Source: Variovorax davisae
GTDB taxonomy: Bacteria > Pseudomonadota > Gammaproteobacteria > Burkholderiales > Burkholderiaceae_C
Direction of reading: 5' to 3'
DNA length: 64,000 bases
Assembly (NCBI RefSeq): GCF_030316845.1
Contig: NZ_JASZYS010000007.1
Location: 186,001 to 250,000, forward strand
Below the pieces are notes generated by a model. That model saw nothing but the letters and a program-made list of their open reading frames with translations, made no database searches and was not told the origin of the DNA. This document shows positions 1-7,858 of this stretch, piece by piece (positions within the stretch are counted from its first letter, which is position 1; every line of letters starts with the position of its first letter). Both the position numbers and the translations under genes were made by a program.

Positions 1-773
1 CGATGGCCGGGCGCTGCGGCGTCGAGCGCGCCCAGCACGGCATCGAGCCGCGCCAGGTCGGCGACGGGGTCGCCGCCCAGCTTGATCTTGAAATAGCGGT
101 GGCCGTAGCGGCGCACCACCGCGGGCAGGCTGACCGGCAGCCCGGCCGCATCCTTGGTGTCGCCTTCCAGCGCGTCCAGCATGCCGATCGTGTGGCGGGC
201 CTCGAGATGGTCGGCCGGCGCCAGCCGCGCCAGCCATCCGTTCCAGTTCCAGCCGCGCAGGTCGTCGGCCAGCGGCGTGTCGCCGATGCCGACCAGGTTG
301 CGCTGGAACGCGACCTGCACCGGCACTTTCATCGCGCGGCACAGCGCATCGAGCACGGCGCGATCGAGCACCGCCTGGCCGAAGCCCGTGGACAGGGCGG
401 TGAGCCCCGCGGCTTCGCCCTGGCTCGTGAGCGCCTCGTAGTGCCGGGCGAACAGGGCGAAGGCCGGCGCCGGCGCGCCGCGGGTGTAGGCCGCGGCGGC
501 GGCTTCCAGCGCCAGCTGGAGATGGCGCAAGTTGTCGGCCTGGCTCAGTCCGGGCCGCTTGTCGAACCAGCGCGGCACCATCAGCTCGGCGGCCCAGCCC
601 TGGGCCGTGCCTTGCACGCCGCAATCCACGGTGGCGCGCACGAACACCTGCGGGCAGCGGGTGAGCGTGACGGCGCCGAACTTGAAGGGCAGGCGCAAGG
701 TCATCGCGCGCACGCCGAAGTCGATGGCGAGGATGCGCACGGACGGTGCGCTGGGCGAGGCGGAAGCGGTCAC
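1..773 (-). CDS. Enolase-superfamily enzyme (mandelate racemase/muconate lactonizing type), 3' end outside the window
   Basis: About 257 N-terminal codons are visible and the gene runs off the left edge. The translation opens into a capping-domain pattern (ACL: VRATVDCGVQGTAQGW, then MVPRWFDK) and reaches a barrel strand with YFKIKLGGDP, the K-x-K position that supplies an acid/base lysine in this superfamily. The metal ligands lie beyond the edge. The GTG start at 773 sits 9 nt after the ABC ATPase stop, so it is the last visible gene of the minus-strand operon. Members abstract a proton alpha to a carboxylate (racemases, lactonases, sugar-acid dehydratases). The substrate cannot be named here. 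Family call is fairly sure; function is open. Confidence 0.7.
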   Translation of the reverse strand, partial: MTASASPSAPSVRILAIDFGVRAMTLRLPFKFGAVTLTRCPQVFVRATVDCGVQGTAQGWAAELMVPRWFDKRPGLSQADNLRHLQLALEAAAAAYTRGAPAPAFALFARHYEALTSQGEAAGLTALSTGFGQAVLDRAVLDALCRAMKVPVQVAFQRNLVGIGDTPLADDLRGWNWNGWLARLAPADHLEARHTIGMLDALEGDTKDAAGLPVSLPAVVRRYGHRYFKIKLGGDPVADLARLDAVLGALDAAAPGH

Positions 774-781
774 GGCAGCTG

Positions 782-1564
782 TCAGTGAGCGTCGAGCTGG
801 CCCTGCGCGAAGAAATGCGCGCGCAGGGTCCGGGCGTAGGCAGCGAAGCGTTCGGTGCCCATGACGTCGAGCGGCCGGGGCCGCGGGAGGTCGATGTCGT
901 AGATGGCGGCGATCGAGCCTGGCCGCTCGCTCATCACGATCACCCGGTCCGACAGGAAGATCGCCTCGGGGATGCTGTGGGTGATCAGCAGCACCGTCTT
1001 CTTCGAGGCCGACCAGATGCGCTGCAGCTCGAGGTTCATCTTCTCGCGCGTCATGGCGTCGAGCGCGCCGAAGGGCTCGTCCATCAGCAGCACCGAGGGA
1101 TCGTGCAGCAGCGCGCGGCAGATCGAGGCCCGCTGCTGCATGCCGCCCGAGAGCTGCCACGGGTACTTGTTCTCGAAGCCGGCGAGGCCCGCCATCTGCA
1201 TCAGCGCGCGGGCGCGCTCGCGCGCCGCGGCCTTGGGCAGGCGGCGGATCTCGGCCTGCAGCAGGATGTTGTCCTCGATGCTGCGCCAGGCCAGCAGCAC
1301 GGCGCTCTGGAACACGATGCCGACGTCCTTCTGCGGCCCTGTGATGGGCTTGCCGGCCAGGGTCAGCATGCCGGCGCTGATCGGCAGCAGCCCGGCCACC
1401 ATCTTCAGCAGCGTGCTCTTGCCGCAGCCCGAAGGCCCCACCACCGAGACGAACTCGCCTTCGCGGATCGAGAAGTCGAGCGGCTTGAGCGACTCGACCG
1501 GGCCGTCCTTGCTCCGGTAGGTCTTGGCGACGCCGCGCGCTTCGATGAGTGTGTCCAGGGCCAT
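782..1564 (-). CDS. ABC transporter ATP-binding protein, NitT/TauT (SsuB/TauB-like) family
   Basis: This 260-residue single-domain ATPase energises import through the neighbouring permease and binding protein. Walker A is GPSGCGKST (about residue 43), the Q-loop follows in VFQSAVLL, the signature is LSGGMQQR, Walker B is VLLMDEPFGALD, and the switch histidine is in LLITHS. The length fits SsuB/TauB/NrtD ATPases, which lack the C-terminal TOBE domain of sugar importers. It lies 10 nt downstream of the binding protein. Family assignment is firm; the transported compound is unknown. Confidence 0.93.
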   Translation of the reverse strand: MALDTLIEARGVAKTYRSKDGPVESLKPLDFSIREGEFVSVVGPSGCGKSTLLKMVAGLLPISAGMLTLAGKPITGPQKDVGIVFQSAVLLAWRSIEDNILLQAEIRRLPKAAARERARALMQMAGLAGFENKYPWQLSGGMQQRASICRALLHDPSVLLMDEPFGALDAMTREKMNLELQRIWSASKKTVLLITHSIPEAIFLSDRVIVMSERPGSIAAIYDIDLPRPRPLDVMGTERFAAYARTLRAHFFAQGQLDAH

Positions 1565-1574
1565 GGGAAGCAGG

Positions 1575-2579
1575 TCAGTTGGTCGGCAGGTAGTCGAGCG
1601 TGACGTAGTCTTCGGGCTTGCCGCGGGTGGCCGCGTCCATGCCGCCGTACTGCACCAGCAGGTCGAGCGAGTCGTTGACGTTCTTCATCGCCACCCGGAA
1701 CGGCCGCTGGTTGGCCGTGTCCTTGGTGTGATAGAGGGCCACGCTCTGCTTCATGCCGACGATCAGGGTGTCGCGCACGCCGGCCTTGGGGTTGGACTTG
1801 AGCATCGCGTCGACCGCCGCGGCCGGGTCTTTCTCGGCCGCTTCGGCCGCCCGCGTGGAGGCCCGCATGAAGCGCTTCACCAGGTCGGGGTTCTCGGTCA
1901 GCAGGTTCTTGTTGGCGATGATCCCGGAGCTGATCTGGTTGACGCCCGAATCGGCGAAGCGGATCGGCGTCACCGGCTTGCCGGTGGCGTCCTGCAGCTT
2001 GATCGCCTGGTCCATCACGTAGCCCAGCAGCAGGTCGGCCTGGCCGGTGGTCACGGCATTGAGCTTGGTCTGGGCGTCGCCCGAGACGATCTTGATCTGG
2101 TCGGGCTGGATGTTGTTGACCTTGAGGAACAGCGGCCACATCTGCGACATCGAGTCGCCCGGCGTCACCGCCACGGTCTTGCCGACGATGTCCTTCGGCG
2201 CCTTGATGCCCTTCTCGCTGAAGCCCATCACCGACATCGGGCTGACCTGGAACAGCACGCCGGTCGACTTCAGCGGCGCGCCCTTGGCGGCGGCTTTGAT
2301 CATGGTCGTGACGTCGATGTAGCCGAAGGTCGCCGAGCGGGCGGCCACCGCCTGGGCGGTGACGGCCGAGCCGCGGCCCTCCTGGATTTCGAGGTCGATG
2401 CCTTCCTCGGCGTAGTAGCCGCGCTCCCTGCCCAGGAAGAAGGGCGCATGCTCGCTGTAGAGGTACCAGTTGAGCATCAGCGTGACCTTGTCCTGCGGCT
2501 TGTTCTGCGCCTGCGCGGGTGTCACGGCGAGCACCAGGGCGGCTGCGGCGCCGGCGATCAGCGAAGTCATCATCTTCAT
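1575..2579 (-). CDS. ABC transporter substrate-binding protein, NMT1/THI5-like (SsuA-type)
   Basis: The 334-residue periplasmic binding protein begins MKMMTSLIAGAAAALVLAV with a signal peptide cleaved after AQA. The mature part starts with LMLNWYLYSEHAPFFLGRE and then GYYAEEGIDLEI, the typical first strand and helix of NMT1/THI5-like binding proteins. These collect small organic ligands such as sulfonates, pyrimidines or nitriles for NitT/TauT importers. The ATG at 2579 has a GGAG-type site upstream; longer reading of the frame runs back through the permease and is not real. The ligand is not evident. Context suggests a carboxylic or 2-oxo acid used by the enolase-superfamily and ThDP enzymes, which is inference. 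Confidence 0.9.
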   Translation of the reverse strand: MKMMTSLIAGAAAALVLAVTPAQAQNKPQDKVTLMLNWYLYSEHAPFFLGRERGYYAEEGIDLEIQEGRGSAVTAQAVAARSATFGYIDVTTMIKAAAKGAPLKSTGVLFQVSPMSVMGFSEKGIKAPKDIVGKTVAVTPGDSMSQMWPLFLKVNNIQPDQIKIVSGDAQTKLNAVTTGQADLLLGYVMDQAIKLQDATGKPVTPIRFADSGVNQISSGIIANKNLLTENPDLVKRFMRASTRAAEAAEKDPAAAVDAMLKSNPKAGVRDTLIVGMKQSVALYHTKDTANQRPFRVAMKNVNDSLDLLVQYGGMDAATRGKPEDYVTLDYLPTN

Positions 2580-2614
2580 GCTTGTCTCCTGTGGAATGTT
2601 GAAAGCGACGGAAC

Positions 2615-3388
2615 TCACTGCACGTGGCGCTGCGAGGCGTGCCACGGGATCATCAGCCGCTCGACTCCGTCGACGGCGACGAACAGGATCACGCCGATGC
2701 TCGACAGCACCACCAGCGCGGCGAACATCAGCGGCAGGTCGAAGTTGCCGTTGGCCACCTGCAGCACGTAGCCGATGCCCGAGTTGGAGCCGACGAACTC
2801 GCCGACCACGGCACCCACCACCGCCAGCGTGACCGAGACCTTGAGCCCGCTGAAGATCGCGGGCAGGGCCTGCGGCAGGCTGATCTTGAAGAAGGTCTGC
2901 AGCCGGCTCGCGCCCATCGAGCGGGCCAGGTCCAGCATGTCGGGCTCGACCGACTTGAAACCCATCACGGTCGACACCACGACCGGGAAGAAGCCCAGCA
3001 GGAAGGCCGAGATCACCTTCGGGAAGATGCCGAAGCCGAACCACACCACGAACAGCGGTGCGATCGCCACCTTGGGAATGCTCTGCGAGAACACCAGCAG
3101 CGGATAGACATACGACTCCACCAGGCGCGAATAGGCGATCACCATCGCGATCGGAATGCCGATGACGATGGTGAGCGCGAAGCCGCCCAGCGTGGCGAGC
3201 GTGGTCTTCCAGCTCTCGGCCAGCAGGCGCGGCCATTCGGCGCCGAGCATCTTGACCACCTCCAGCGGCGGCGGCACCAGGTAGGCCGGGATGCCGAAGA
3301 CGCGGATCGCGAGATCCCACAGCACTAGCAGCATCAGGATGAGCAGGAAGGGCCGGAGCGCAGGTGCGAGCAGGAGATTGCGGAGCAT
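2615..3388 (-). CDS. ABC transporter permease, NitT/TauT family (BPD_transp_1)
   Basis: The 257-residue inner-membrane permease has about six hydrophobic segments. It carries the EAA-type cytoplasmic loop around DLARSMGASRLQTFFKISLP, with the ...IFSGLK... helix after it, where the ATPase docks. It is the first gene of the minus-strand import operon, followed by the binding protein after 35 nt. I chose ATG 3388. An in-frame TTG at 3436 would abut the palindromic operator at 3440-3459 and leave no room for a promoter. Neither start has a clear Shine-Dalgarno sequence, so the start is tentative while the family is clear. Confidence 0.88.
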   Translation of the reverse strand: MLRNLLLAPALRPFLLILMLLVLWDLAIRVFGIPAYLVPPPLEVVKMLGAEWPRLLAESWKTTLATLGGFALTIVIGIPIAMVIAYSRLVESYVYPLLVFSQSIPKVAIAPLFVVWFGFGIFPKVISAFLLGFFPVVVSTVMGFKSVEPDMLDLARSMGASRLQTFFKISLPQALPAIFSGLKVSVTLAVVGAVVGEFVGSNSGIGYVLQVANGNFDLPLMFAALVVLSSIGVILFVAVDGVERLMIPWHASQRHVQ

Positions 3389-3439
3389 CGACGAAGGAGG
3401 TGGTTTGGCCTGGAATCGAACGGCGGCGCCGCGCAACTC

Positions 3440-3459
3440 AATTCACCAAAAAGTGAATT
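3440..3459. promoter_or_regulatory. Palindromic operator candidate upstream of the ABC operon
   Basis: The sequence shows a perfect inverted repeat, AATTCAC and GTGAATT, separated by 6 nt (CAAAAA). It lies 51-71 nt upstream of the permease ATG and 61 nt past the TetR stop. A similar but less symmetric box (4175-4195) lies in front of the tetR gene, sharing the ACCAA core and flanking AATT ends. That pairing suggests both are sites for the TetR protein encoded between them. Binding is inference. Confidence 0.6.
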
Positions 3460-3520
3460 AGCAATTCTAGGAACGCCCTCGTCGGCTCGTCAACCGGCGA
3501 GCCACTAGGAGATACCCGTA

Positions 3521-4168
3521 TCAGCGCAGCACGTAGCCGAGCACCAGGTCGGTCATGTGCGACAGGCGCTGCGCCATCGCCTTCGGGGCCCTCAGGTCGC
3601 GTCCGAACACGGCCGACAGGGTGTCGTTGTTCGACAGGTAGAAGTAGCACAGCGACGCGATCGAGATGTAGAGCTGCACCGGGTCGACGCCGGCCCGGAA
3701 CAGGTTGTCGCGCCGGCCGCGCTCGAGCACGCCGTCGAGCAGGGCGACCAGCGGGGAATTCATGTCCTGGATCCGTTCGGAGCGCTTGAGGTGCGCGGCC
3801 CGGTGCAGGTTCTCGCTGTTGAGCAGCGTGATGAACTCGGGATGCTCGAGGTAGTAGTGCCAGGTGAACGAGACCAGCCGCCGGACCGCCTCGACCGGCT
3901 CGACCTCGTCCAGGTGCAGCCGCTGCTCGGCCTCGCGGATGTCGGCGTAGGTGCCTTCGAGCACCGCCAGGAAGAGGTCGTCCTTGCTGCCGAAGTAGTA
4001 GTAGATCAAGCGCTTGTTGAGGCCGGCGCGCTCGGCGATGCTGTCCATGCGGGCGCCGGCCAGGCCGCGCTGGGAAAACTCGTCGCGGGCGGCCTCGAGG
4101 ATTGCGAGCTGCGAGCGGTCGGCATCGCGCGAGCGCGGTTCGGCGGCGGCCGGGGTGGGAGCTTTCAT
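3521..4168 (-). CDS. TetR-family transcriptional regulator
   Basis: The 215-residue repressor has a TetR_N helix-turn-helix at about residues 22-68: AILEAARDEFSQRGL, then the recognition region ending NKRLIYYYFGSKDDLFLAVL. The ligand-binding C-terminal part (HPEFITLLNSENLHRAAHL) looks like the YcdC/RutR-type TetR_C domain. It lies between the ABC import operon (same strand, downstream) and the divergent ThDP enzyme. Related AT-rich boxes lie before its own start and before the permease, so it probably represses itself, the transport operon and perhaps the ThDP gene. The inducer is likely the transported substrate, which is inference. Confidence 0.9.
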   Translation of the reverse strand: MKAPTPAAAEPRSRDADRSQLAILEAARDEFSQRGLAGARMDSIAERAGLNKRLIYYYFGSKDDLFLAVLEGTYADIREAEQRLHLDEVEPVEAVRRLVSFTWHYYLEHPEFITLLNSENLHRAAHLKRSERIQDMNSPLVALLDGVLERGRRDNLFRAGVDPVQLYISIASLCYFYLSNNDTLSAVFGRDLRAPKAMAQRLSHMTDLVLGYVLR

Positions 4169-4174
4169 GGGGCG

Positions 4175-4195
4175 AATTTAACCAATTGGGGAATT
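4175..4195. promoter_or_regulatory. AT-rich operator candidate before tetR and the ThDP enzyme gene
   Basis: This 21-bp stretch runs AATT, then TAACCAATTGGGG, then AATT. Its centre is the 8-bp palindrome CCAATTGG (4182-4189). It ends 7 nt before the tetR ATG and lies about 80 nt upstream of the divergent gene at 4275. It shares AATT-n-ACCAA and G-n-GAATT with the box at 3440-3459. The most economical reading is an autoregulatory TetR site that also controls the divergent gene. Confidence 0.5.
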
Positions 4196-4274
4196 AAGGC
4201 AAGCGGGCACGGGGCGAACGGATAATCCGGCACATCCCCGTTGCATCCCATCAGAGAGAAAGAGGCGCCCGTCC

Positions 4275-5999
4275 ATGAGTCCATCCCAACCTGCCGGCCA
4301 CCTGATTGTCGAGTGCCTGGTCGAGCAAGGCGTCGAACTGGCCTTCGGCGTTCCCGGCGAGAGCTTCCTGGCGGTGCTCGACGGCTTTCATGCCTACGGC
4401 GATCGCATCCGCTTCATCGTCAACCGGCAGGAGGGCGGCGCGGCCTTCATGGCCGAGGCGCACGGCAAGCTCTCCAACCGGCCCGGCGTGTGCTTCGTGA
4501 CGCGCGGTCCGGGCGCCACCAATGCCTCGATCGGCGTCCACAACGCCTTCCAGGATTCGACCCCGATGGTGCTCTTCGTCGGCGACGTCGGCAGCGACTT
4601 CCGCGATCGCGAGGCCTTCCAGGAGGTCGACTACGCGAGCTTCTTCGGCCCCAGCACCAAGGGCTTCGCCAAGCGGGTGGAGCGCATCGACGACGCCGAC
4701 CGGATCCCCGAGTACGTGGCGCGCGCCTTCGCCACCGCGATGAACGGCCGCCCCGGCCCGGTGGTGCTGGTGCTGCCGGAGGACATGCTGCGCCGCATGA
4801 CGGCCGCGCGGCCTCTCCAGCGGGTCGAGCCGGTGGCCGCCTGGAGCGACCCGGGTGCGCTGCGCACCCTGCGCGAGCTGCTGCTCAAGGCCGAGCGTCC
4901 GCTGGTGATCGCGGGCGGCGGCGGCTGGACGCCCCAGGCGGCGCAGGCGCTGCAGCGCTTCGCCGAGAACTGGAAGCTGCCGGTGGCGAACGCCTTCCGC
5001 TTCCAGGACACCTTCGACAACCACCATCCGCAGTACGCGGGCGATGTCGGCATCGCGATCAATCCGAAGCTGGCCGAGCGCGTGCGCCAGAGCGACCTGA
5101 TCCTCGCGATCGGCCCGCGCCTGGGCGAGATGACCACCGGCGGCTACACGCTGCTCGAAGCGCCAAAGGCGAAACAGACGCTGGTGCACATCCATGCCAG
5201 CGCGGAAGAGCTCAACCGCGTCTACCAGGCCGACCTGGCGATCAATGCCGGCATGGCCTCGGCCGCGCGCAGCCTCGAGGTGCTGAGCGCGCCGCCGGAG
5301 CTGCCCTGGGAGGCCTGGACCGCGGCCGCCCAGGCCGACTACCTCGCCAACCTCGAACCGCAGCCGCTGGCCGGCCTGCCGTCCGAGGCGCCGCGCGGCG
5401 AGGTCGACATGGTGGCGGTGGTGCAGCTGCTGCAGAAGCACCTGCCGGCGGATGCCGCGATCACCAACGGCGCGGGCAACTTCGCCAGCTGGGTGCATCG
5501 CTACTTCCGCTACCACGGCCTGGCCAAGGGCCACAAGACGCAGCTGGCGCCCACCAGCGGCGCGATGGGCTACGGCGTGCCGGCGGGCATCGCGGCCAGC
5601 ATCGCGACCGGCCGCGTCGCCTTCACGATCGCGGGCGACGGCGACTTCCTCATGAACGGCCAGGAGCTGGCCACGGCGGCGCAGCACGGCGGCAAGAGCA
5701 TCATCGTGCTGCTCAACAACGGCATGTTCGGCACCATCCGCATGCACCAGGAGCGCGAGTACCCGACCAAGGTCAGCGGCACCGCGCTGCGCAACCCCGA
5801 CTTCTGCGCCCTGGCGCGGGCCTATGGCTATGCGGCCGAGCGCGTGACCGCGACGGCGCAGTTCGAGGCGGCGCTGCTGCGCGCGCTGGCGGCCGATACC
5901 GGGACACTGATCGAGATCCCGCTCGACCCCGAGGTGATCACCACCCGTGGCACGCTGAGCACCATCACCCGCTCGGCTCAGGCGCAGGCTGCAGGCTAG
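4275..5999 (+). CDS. Thiamine-diphosphate-dependent enzyme, acetolactate synthase/decarboxylase superfamily
   Basis: The 574-residue protein has the three-domain layout of the POX/AHAS family. In the N-terminal Pyr domain the catalytic glutamate sits in NRQEGGAAFMAEA (about residue 55). A central Rossmann-like domain follows (PLVIAGGG). The C-terminal PP domain carries the ThDP/Mg motif GDGDFLMNGQE ... NNGMFGT. Such enzymes decarboxylate or ligate 2-oxo acids; the exact reaction cannot be told from sequence alone. It diverges from tetR, and an AT-rich operator candidate lies between them. A purine-rich ribosome site (AGAGG) precedes the ATG. The stop codon TAG is followed at once by an inserted MITE-like element. 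Confidence 0.85.
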   Translation: MSPSQPAGHLIVECLVEQGVELAFGVPGESFLAVLDGFHAYGDRIRFIVNRQEGGAAFMAEAHGKLSNRPGVCFVTRGPGATNASIGVHNAFQDSTPMVLFVGDVGSDFRDREAFQEVDYASFFGPSTKGFAKRVERIDDADRIPEYVARAFATAMNGRPGPVVLVLPEDMLRRMTAARPLQRVEPVAAWSDPGALRTLRELLLKAERPLVIAGGGGWTPQAAQALQRFAENWKLPVANAFRFQDTFDNHHPQYAGDVGIAINPKLAERVRQSDLILAIGPRLGEMTTGGYTLLEAPKAKQTLVHIHASAEELNRVYQADLAINAGMASAARSLEVLSAPPELPWEAWTAAAQADYLANLEPQPLAGLPSEAPRGEVDMVAVVQLLQKHLPADAAITNGAGNFASWVHRYFRYHGLAKGHKTQLAPTSGAMGYGVPAGIAASIATGRVAFTIAGDGDFLMNGQELATAAQHGGKSIIVLLNNGMFGTIRMHQEREYPTKVSGTALRNPDFCALARAYGYAAERVTATAQFEAALLRALAADTGTLIEIPLDPEVITTRGTLSTITRSAQAQAAG

Positions 6000-6268
6000 G
6001 GCGTGTTCACCCTATTTCCAGGGATCGCGTTGCACGGCCAAGGGGCTGGATGCAAGGCGCCCGTGCGCAGCAAGGCTTTCGCCTTGCAAGCGCGGGCAAC
6101 GCCGCAGACGGCCCCTTGGCCGGGCAACCCGAAGGGAAGGCATGCCAAGGCGTGCCACTCCGCGTTGCACGCCTTGCACGTGCCAACGCACGTGCGGCGT
6201 CGTGCGCCTTGATTGGCCCGCCTTGGCACGCCTTCGCGACCCTGGAAATTAGGGTGAACACGCCCTAG
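5996..6268. mobile_element. MITE-like element with 28/29-bp terminal inverted repeats and TA flanks
   Basis: The left end (5996-6023) begins CTAGGGCGTGTTCACCCT. The right end (6240-6268) is its reverse complement over 28 bases with one extra A. Taking the element as starting GGGCG, both sides are flanked by TA, the target duplication made by IS630/Tc1-mariner transposases. The 217-bp interior has no credible gene but is full of nested inverted repeats, for example CGGCCAAGGGGC (about 6036) with its complement at about 6110, and GCAAGGC/GCCTTGC at about 6070. This fits a non-autonomous miniature element mobilised in trans. The TAG stop of the ThDP gene would be intact in the empty site. The 332-bp gene-free gap here holds only this element and a terminator. 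Confidence 0.75.
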
Positions 6269-6273
6269 GGGCG

Positions 6274-6302
6274 AAAAAAAAGCCGGCGGCTGCCGGCTTT
6301 TT
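6274..6302. terminator. Bidirectional rho-independent terminator between the ThDP gene and the SWIB gene
   Basis: A 7-bp stem, AGCCGGC/GCCGGCT (6281-6287 and 6292-6298), is flanked by an A-run on the left and a T-run on the right, so it works from either side. It serves the minus-strand SWIB gene, whose stop lies 29 nt away. It presumably served the ThDP gene before the MITE separated the two. Confidence 0.8.
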
Positions 6303-6331
6303 CGAGGCAGGCGCGCGCGGCGCCTGCGGGC

Positions 6332-6739
6332 TCACTTGACGTGCTTGCCGATCAGCGAAGCCAGTTCGAACATCGACACTTGCGGCTTGCCGAAGATTTC
6401 CTTCAGCTTGGCGTCGGCGTTGATGTTGCGCTTGTTGGCCTTGTCCTGAAGGTTGTTCTTCTTGATGTAGTCCCACAGCTTGCTCACCACGGCGGTGCGC
6501 GGCAGAGGCGTCGAGCCGACCACGGCGGCGAGGGCCGCGCTGGGGGTCAGTGCCTTCATGAACGCAGCGTTGGGGGTGCGCTTCTTGGCGGGAGCCGCCT
6601 TCTTCGCAGGAGCAGCCTTCTTTGCAGGAGCAGCCTTCTTGGCGGGTGCTGCCTTCTTCGCCGGTGCAGCCGCCTTCTTGGCCGGAGCGGCCTTCTTCGC
6701 GGGAGCTTTCTTGGCCGGAGCCTTCTTTGCAGTTGCCAT
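6332..6739 (-). CDS. Nucleoid protein with histone H1-like Lys/Ala tail and C-terminal SWIB/MDM2 domain
   Basis: The 135-residue protein has two parts. Residues 1-60 are tandem PAKKA/APAKKA units like the C-terminal tails of eukaryotic H1, giving a very basic DNA-binding arm. Residues about 65-135 (TPSAALAAVVGSTPLPRTAV ... KLWDYIKKNNLQD ... GKPQVSMFELASLIGKHV) are a SWIB domain. The same two-part design is known in chlamydial and burkholderial proteins and is probably involved in DNA compaction. ATG 6739 is chosen because AAGGA lies 8 nt upstream; an earlier in-frame ATG lacks this. The repeated codons make the array prone to length changes between strains. Confidence 0.9.
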   Translation of the reverse strand: MATAKKAPAKKAPAKKAAPAKKAAAPAKKAAPAKKAAPAKKAAPAKKAAPAKKRTPNAAFMKALTPSAALAAVVGSTPLPRTAVVSKLWDYIKKNNLQDKANKRNINADAKLKEIFGKPQVSMFELASLIGKHVK

Positions 6740-6910
6740 GGTTGAATTCCTTTTTTGGTTGGACACTTTCACCAATGAAAAGCAGTGTCTCCATCGGCAT
6801 TGCGGATGCTAAAGGAGAAGAAACGCGTTTCCAAGGGAAAAAGAGACTTTTTCATTGGGAGTTGTTGTTTTTTCAGAGGGAGAAGCGACGCCGTTCTCCT
6901 CGGAGCGGCT

Positions 6911-7831
6911 TCAACTGCGGCGCGAGGGCCATGTCGCGAGCACGACGCCGAGCAGCGCGAGCCCGAAGGCCACCCCCTGCACGGTGCTCAGGCGCTCGCC
7001 GAGCACCAGCACGCCGACCAGCGCGGCGCTCACCGGCAGCATCACCGTGAACACGCCCGCCTGCGAGGCCGGGACGCTCTTCAGGCCGGTCATCCAGAGC
7101 CACACGGTCCAGATGCTGGCGGCCAGTGCATAGACGAACAGCAGGCTCCAGAGGCCCATCGACACCGCGCCGAAGTCGAAGCGCAGCGCGAACCAGATGC
7201 CGAAGGGCGTCGACAGCACGAAGCCCCAGAGGTTGATCAGCGAGGAGATGCGCTTGGGTCCGAGCCGTCCGGTCAGCGACTTGCCGATCACCGCATAGGC
7301 GGCCTCGCAGACCACCGCGCAGAACACCAGCAGGTTGCCCAGCCAGGGCATGGAGGCGCCGGCCGCGGGCCCGCCATGCGCGCCCGCCGGCGCCAGCGCC
7401 AGCAGGCCGATGCCGAACGCGGCGCAGGCGATCGCCAGCGCGACGCGGGTCGTGATGCTCTCGCGCAGGAAGACGCGGCTGCCGATCGCCACCACCGCCG
7501 GGATCGACGCCATGATCACGCCGGCCGACACGGCACTCGTCAGGCTCACGCCGAACAGCATGCAGATCGAGAACAGGAAGTTGCCGAGGAAGGATTCGAG
7601 GAAGACCAGCCCGCGGGTGCGGCCGCTCATCGGTGCCTCGCCGGGCGGCCGCCGAAGCCAGTGCGGCATTGCCAGCGCCGCGATGCCGAAGCGCAGCCAG
7701 GCCAGCAGCAGAACGGGGAAGGCGGCAACCAACGGCTTGGAGAGGGCGACGTAGCTGCCGACCAGCGACATGCTCAGGGCGAGGCAGCCATAGGCCACCA
7801 ACCGGCCGGGGGCGTGGGATGCGGTGTTCAA
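6911..7831 (-). CDS. EamA/DMT-superfamily metabolite transporter
   Basis: The 306-residue membrane protein has about ten hydrophobic helices arranged as two EamA repeats: first half LVAYGCLALSMSLVGSYVAL to LLALAPAGA, second half MPWLGNLLVFCAVVCEAAYA to GVVLATWP. DMT proteins of this type export amino acids or other metabolites. The substrate is not predictable. The start is uncertain: TTG 7831 is the best-placed codon in frame, but only 27 nt then separate it from the divergent gene at 7859. A second TTG at 7801 is possible. No ATG exists before the first membrane segment. Confidence 0.8.
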   Translation of the reverse strand: MNTASHAPGRLVAYGCLALSMSLVGSYVALSKPLVAAFPVLLLAWLRFGIAALAMPHWLRRPPGEAPMSGRTRGLVFLESFLGNFLFSICMLFGVSLTSAVSAGVIMASIPAVVAIGSRVFLRESITTRVALAIACAAFGIGLLALAPAGAHGGPAAGASMPWLGNLLVFCAVVCEAAYAVIGKSLTGRLGPKRISSLINLWGFVLSTPFGIWFALRFDFGAVSMGLWSLLFVYALAASIWTVWLWMTGLKSVPASQAGVFTVMLPVSAALVGVLVLGERLSTVQGVAFGLALLGVVLATWPSRRS

Positions 7832-7858
7832 TCGGGCAATCGTTCCGAGGATGATTCG

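Noticed and set aside
5996-6261. Small frames within the MITE-like element on both strands
   Set aside because: They arise from inverted repeats, lack ribosome sites and have no domain; no transposase signature is present.
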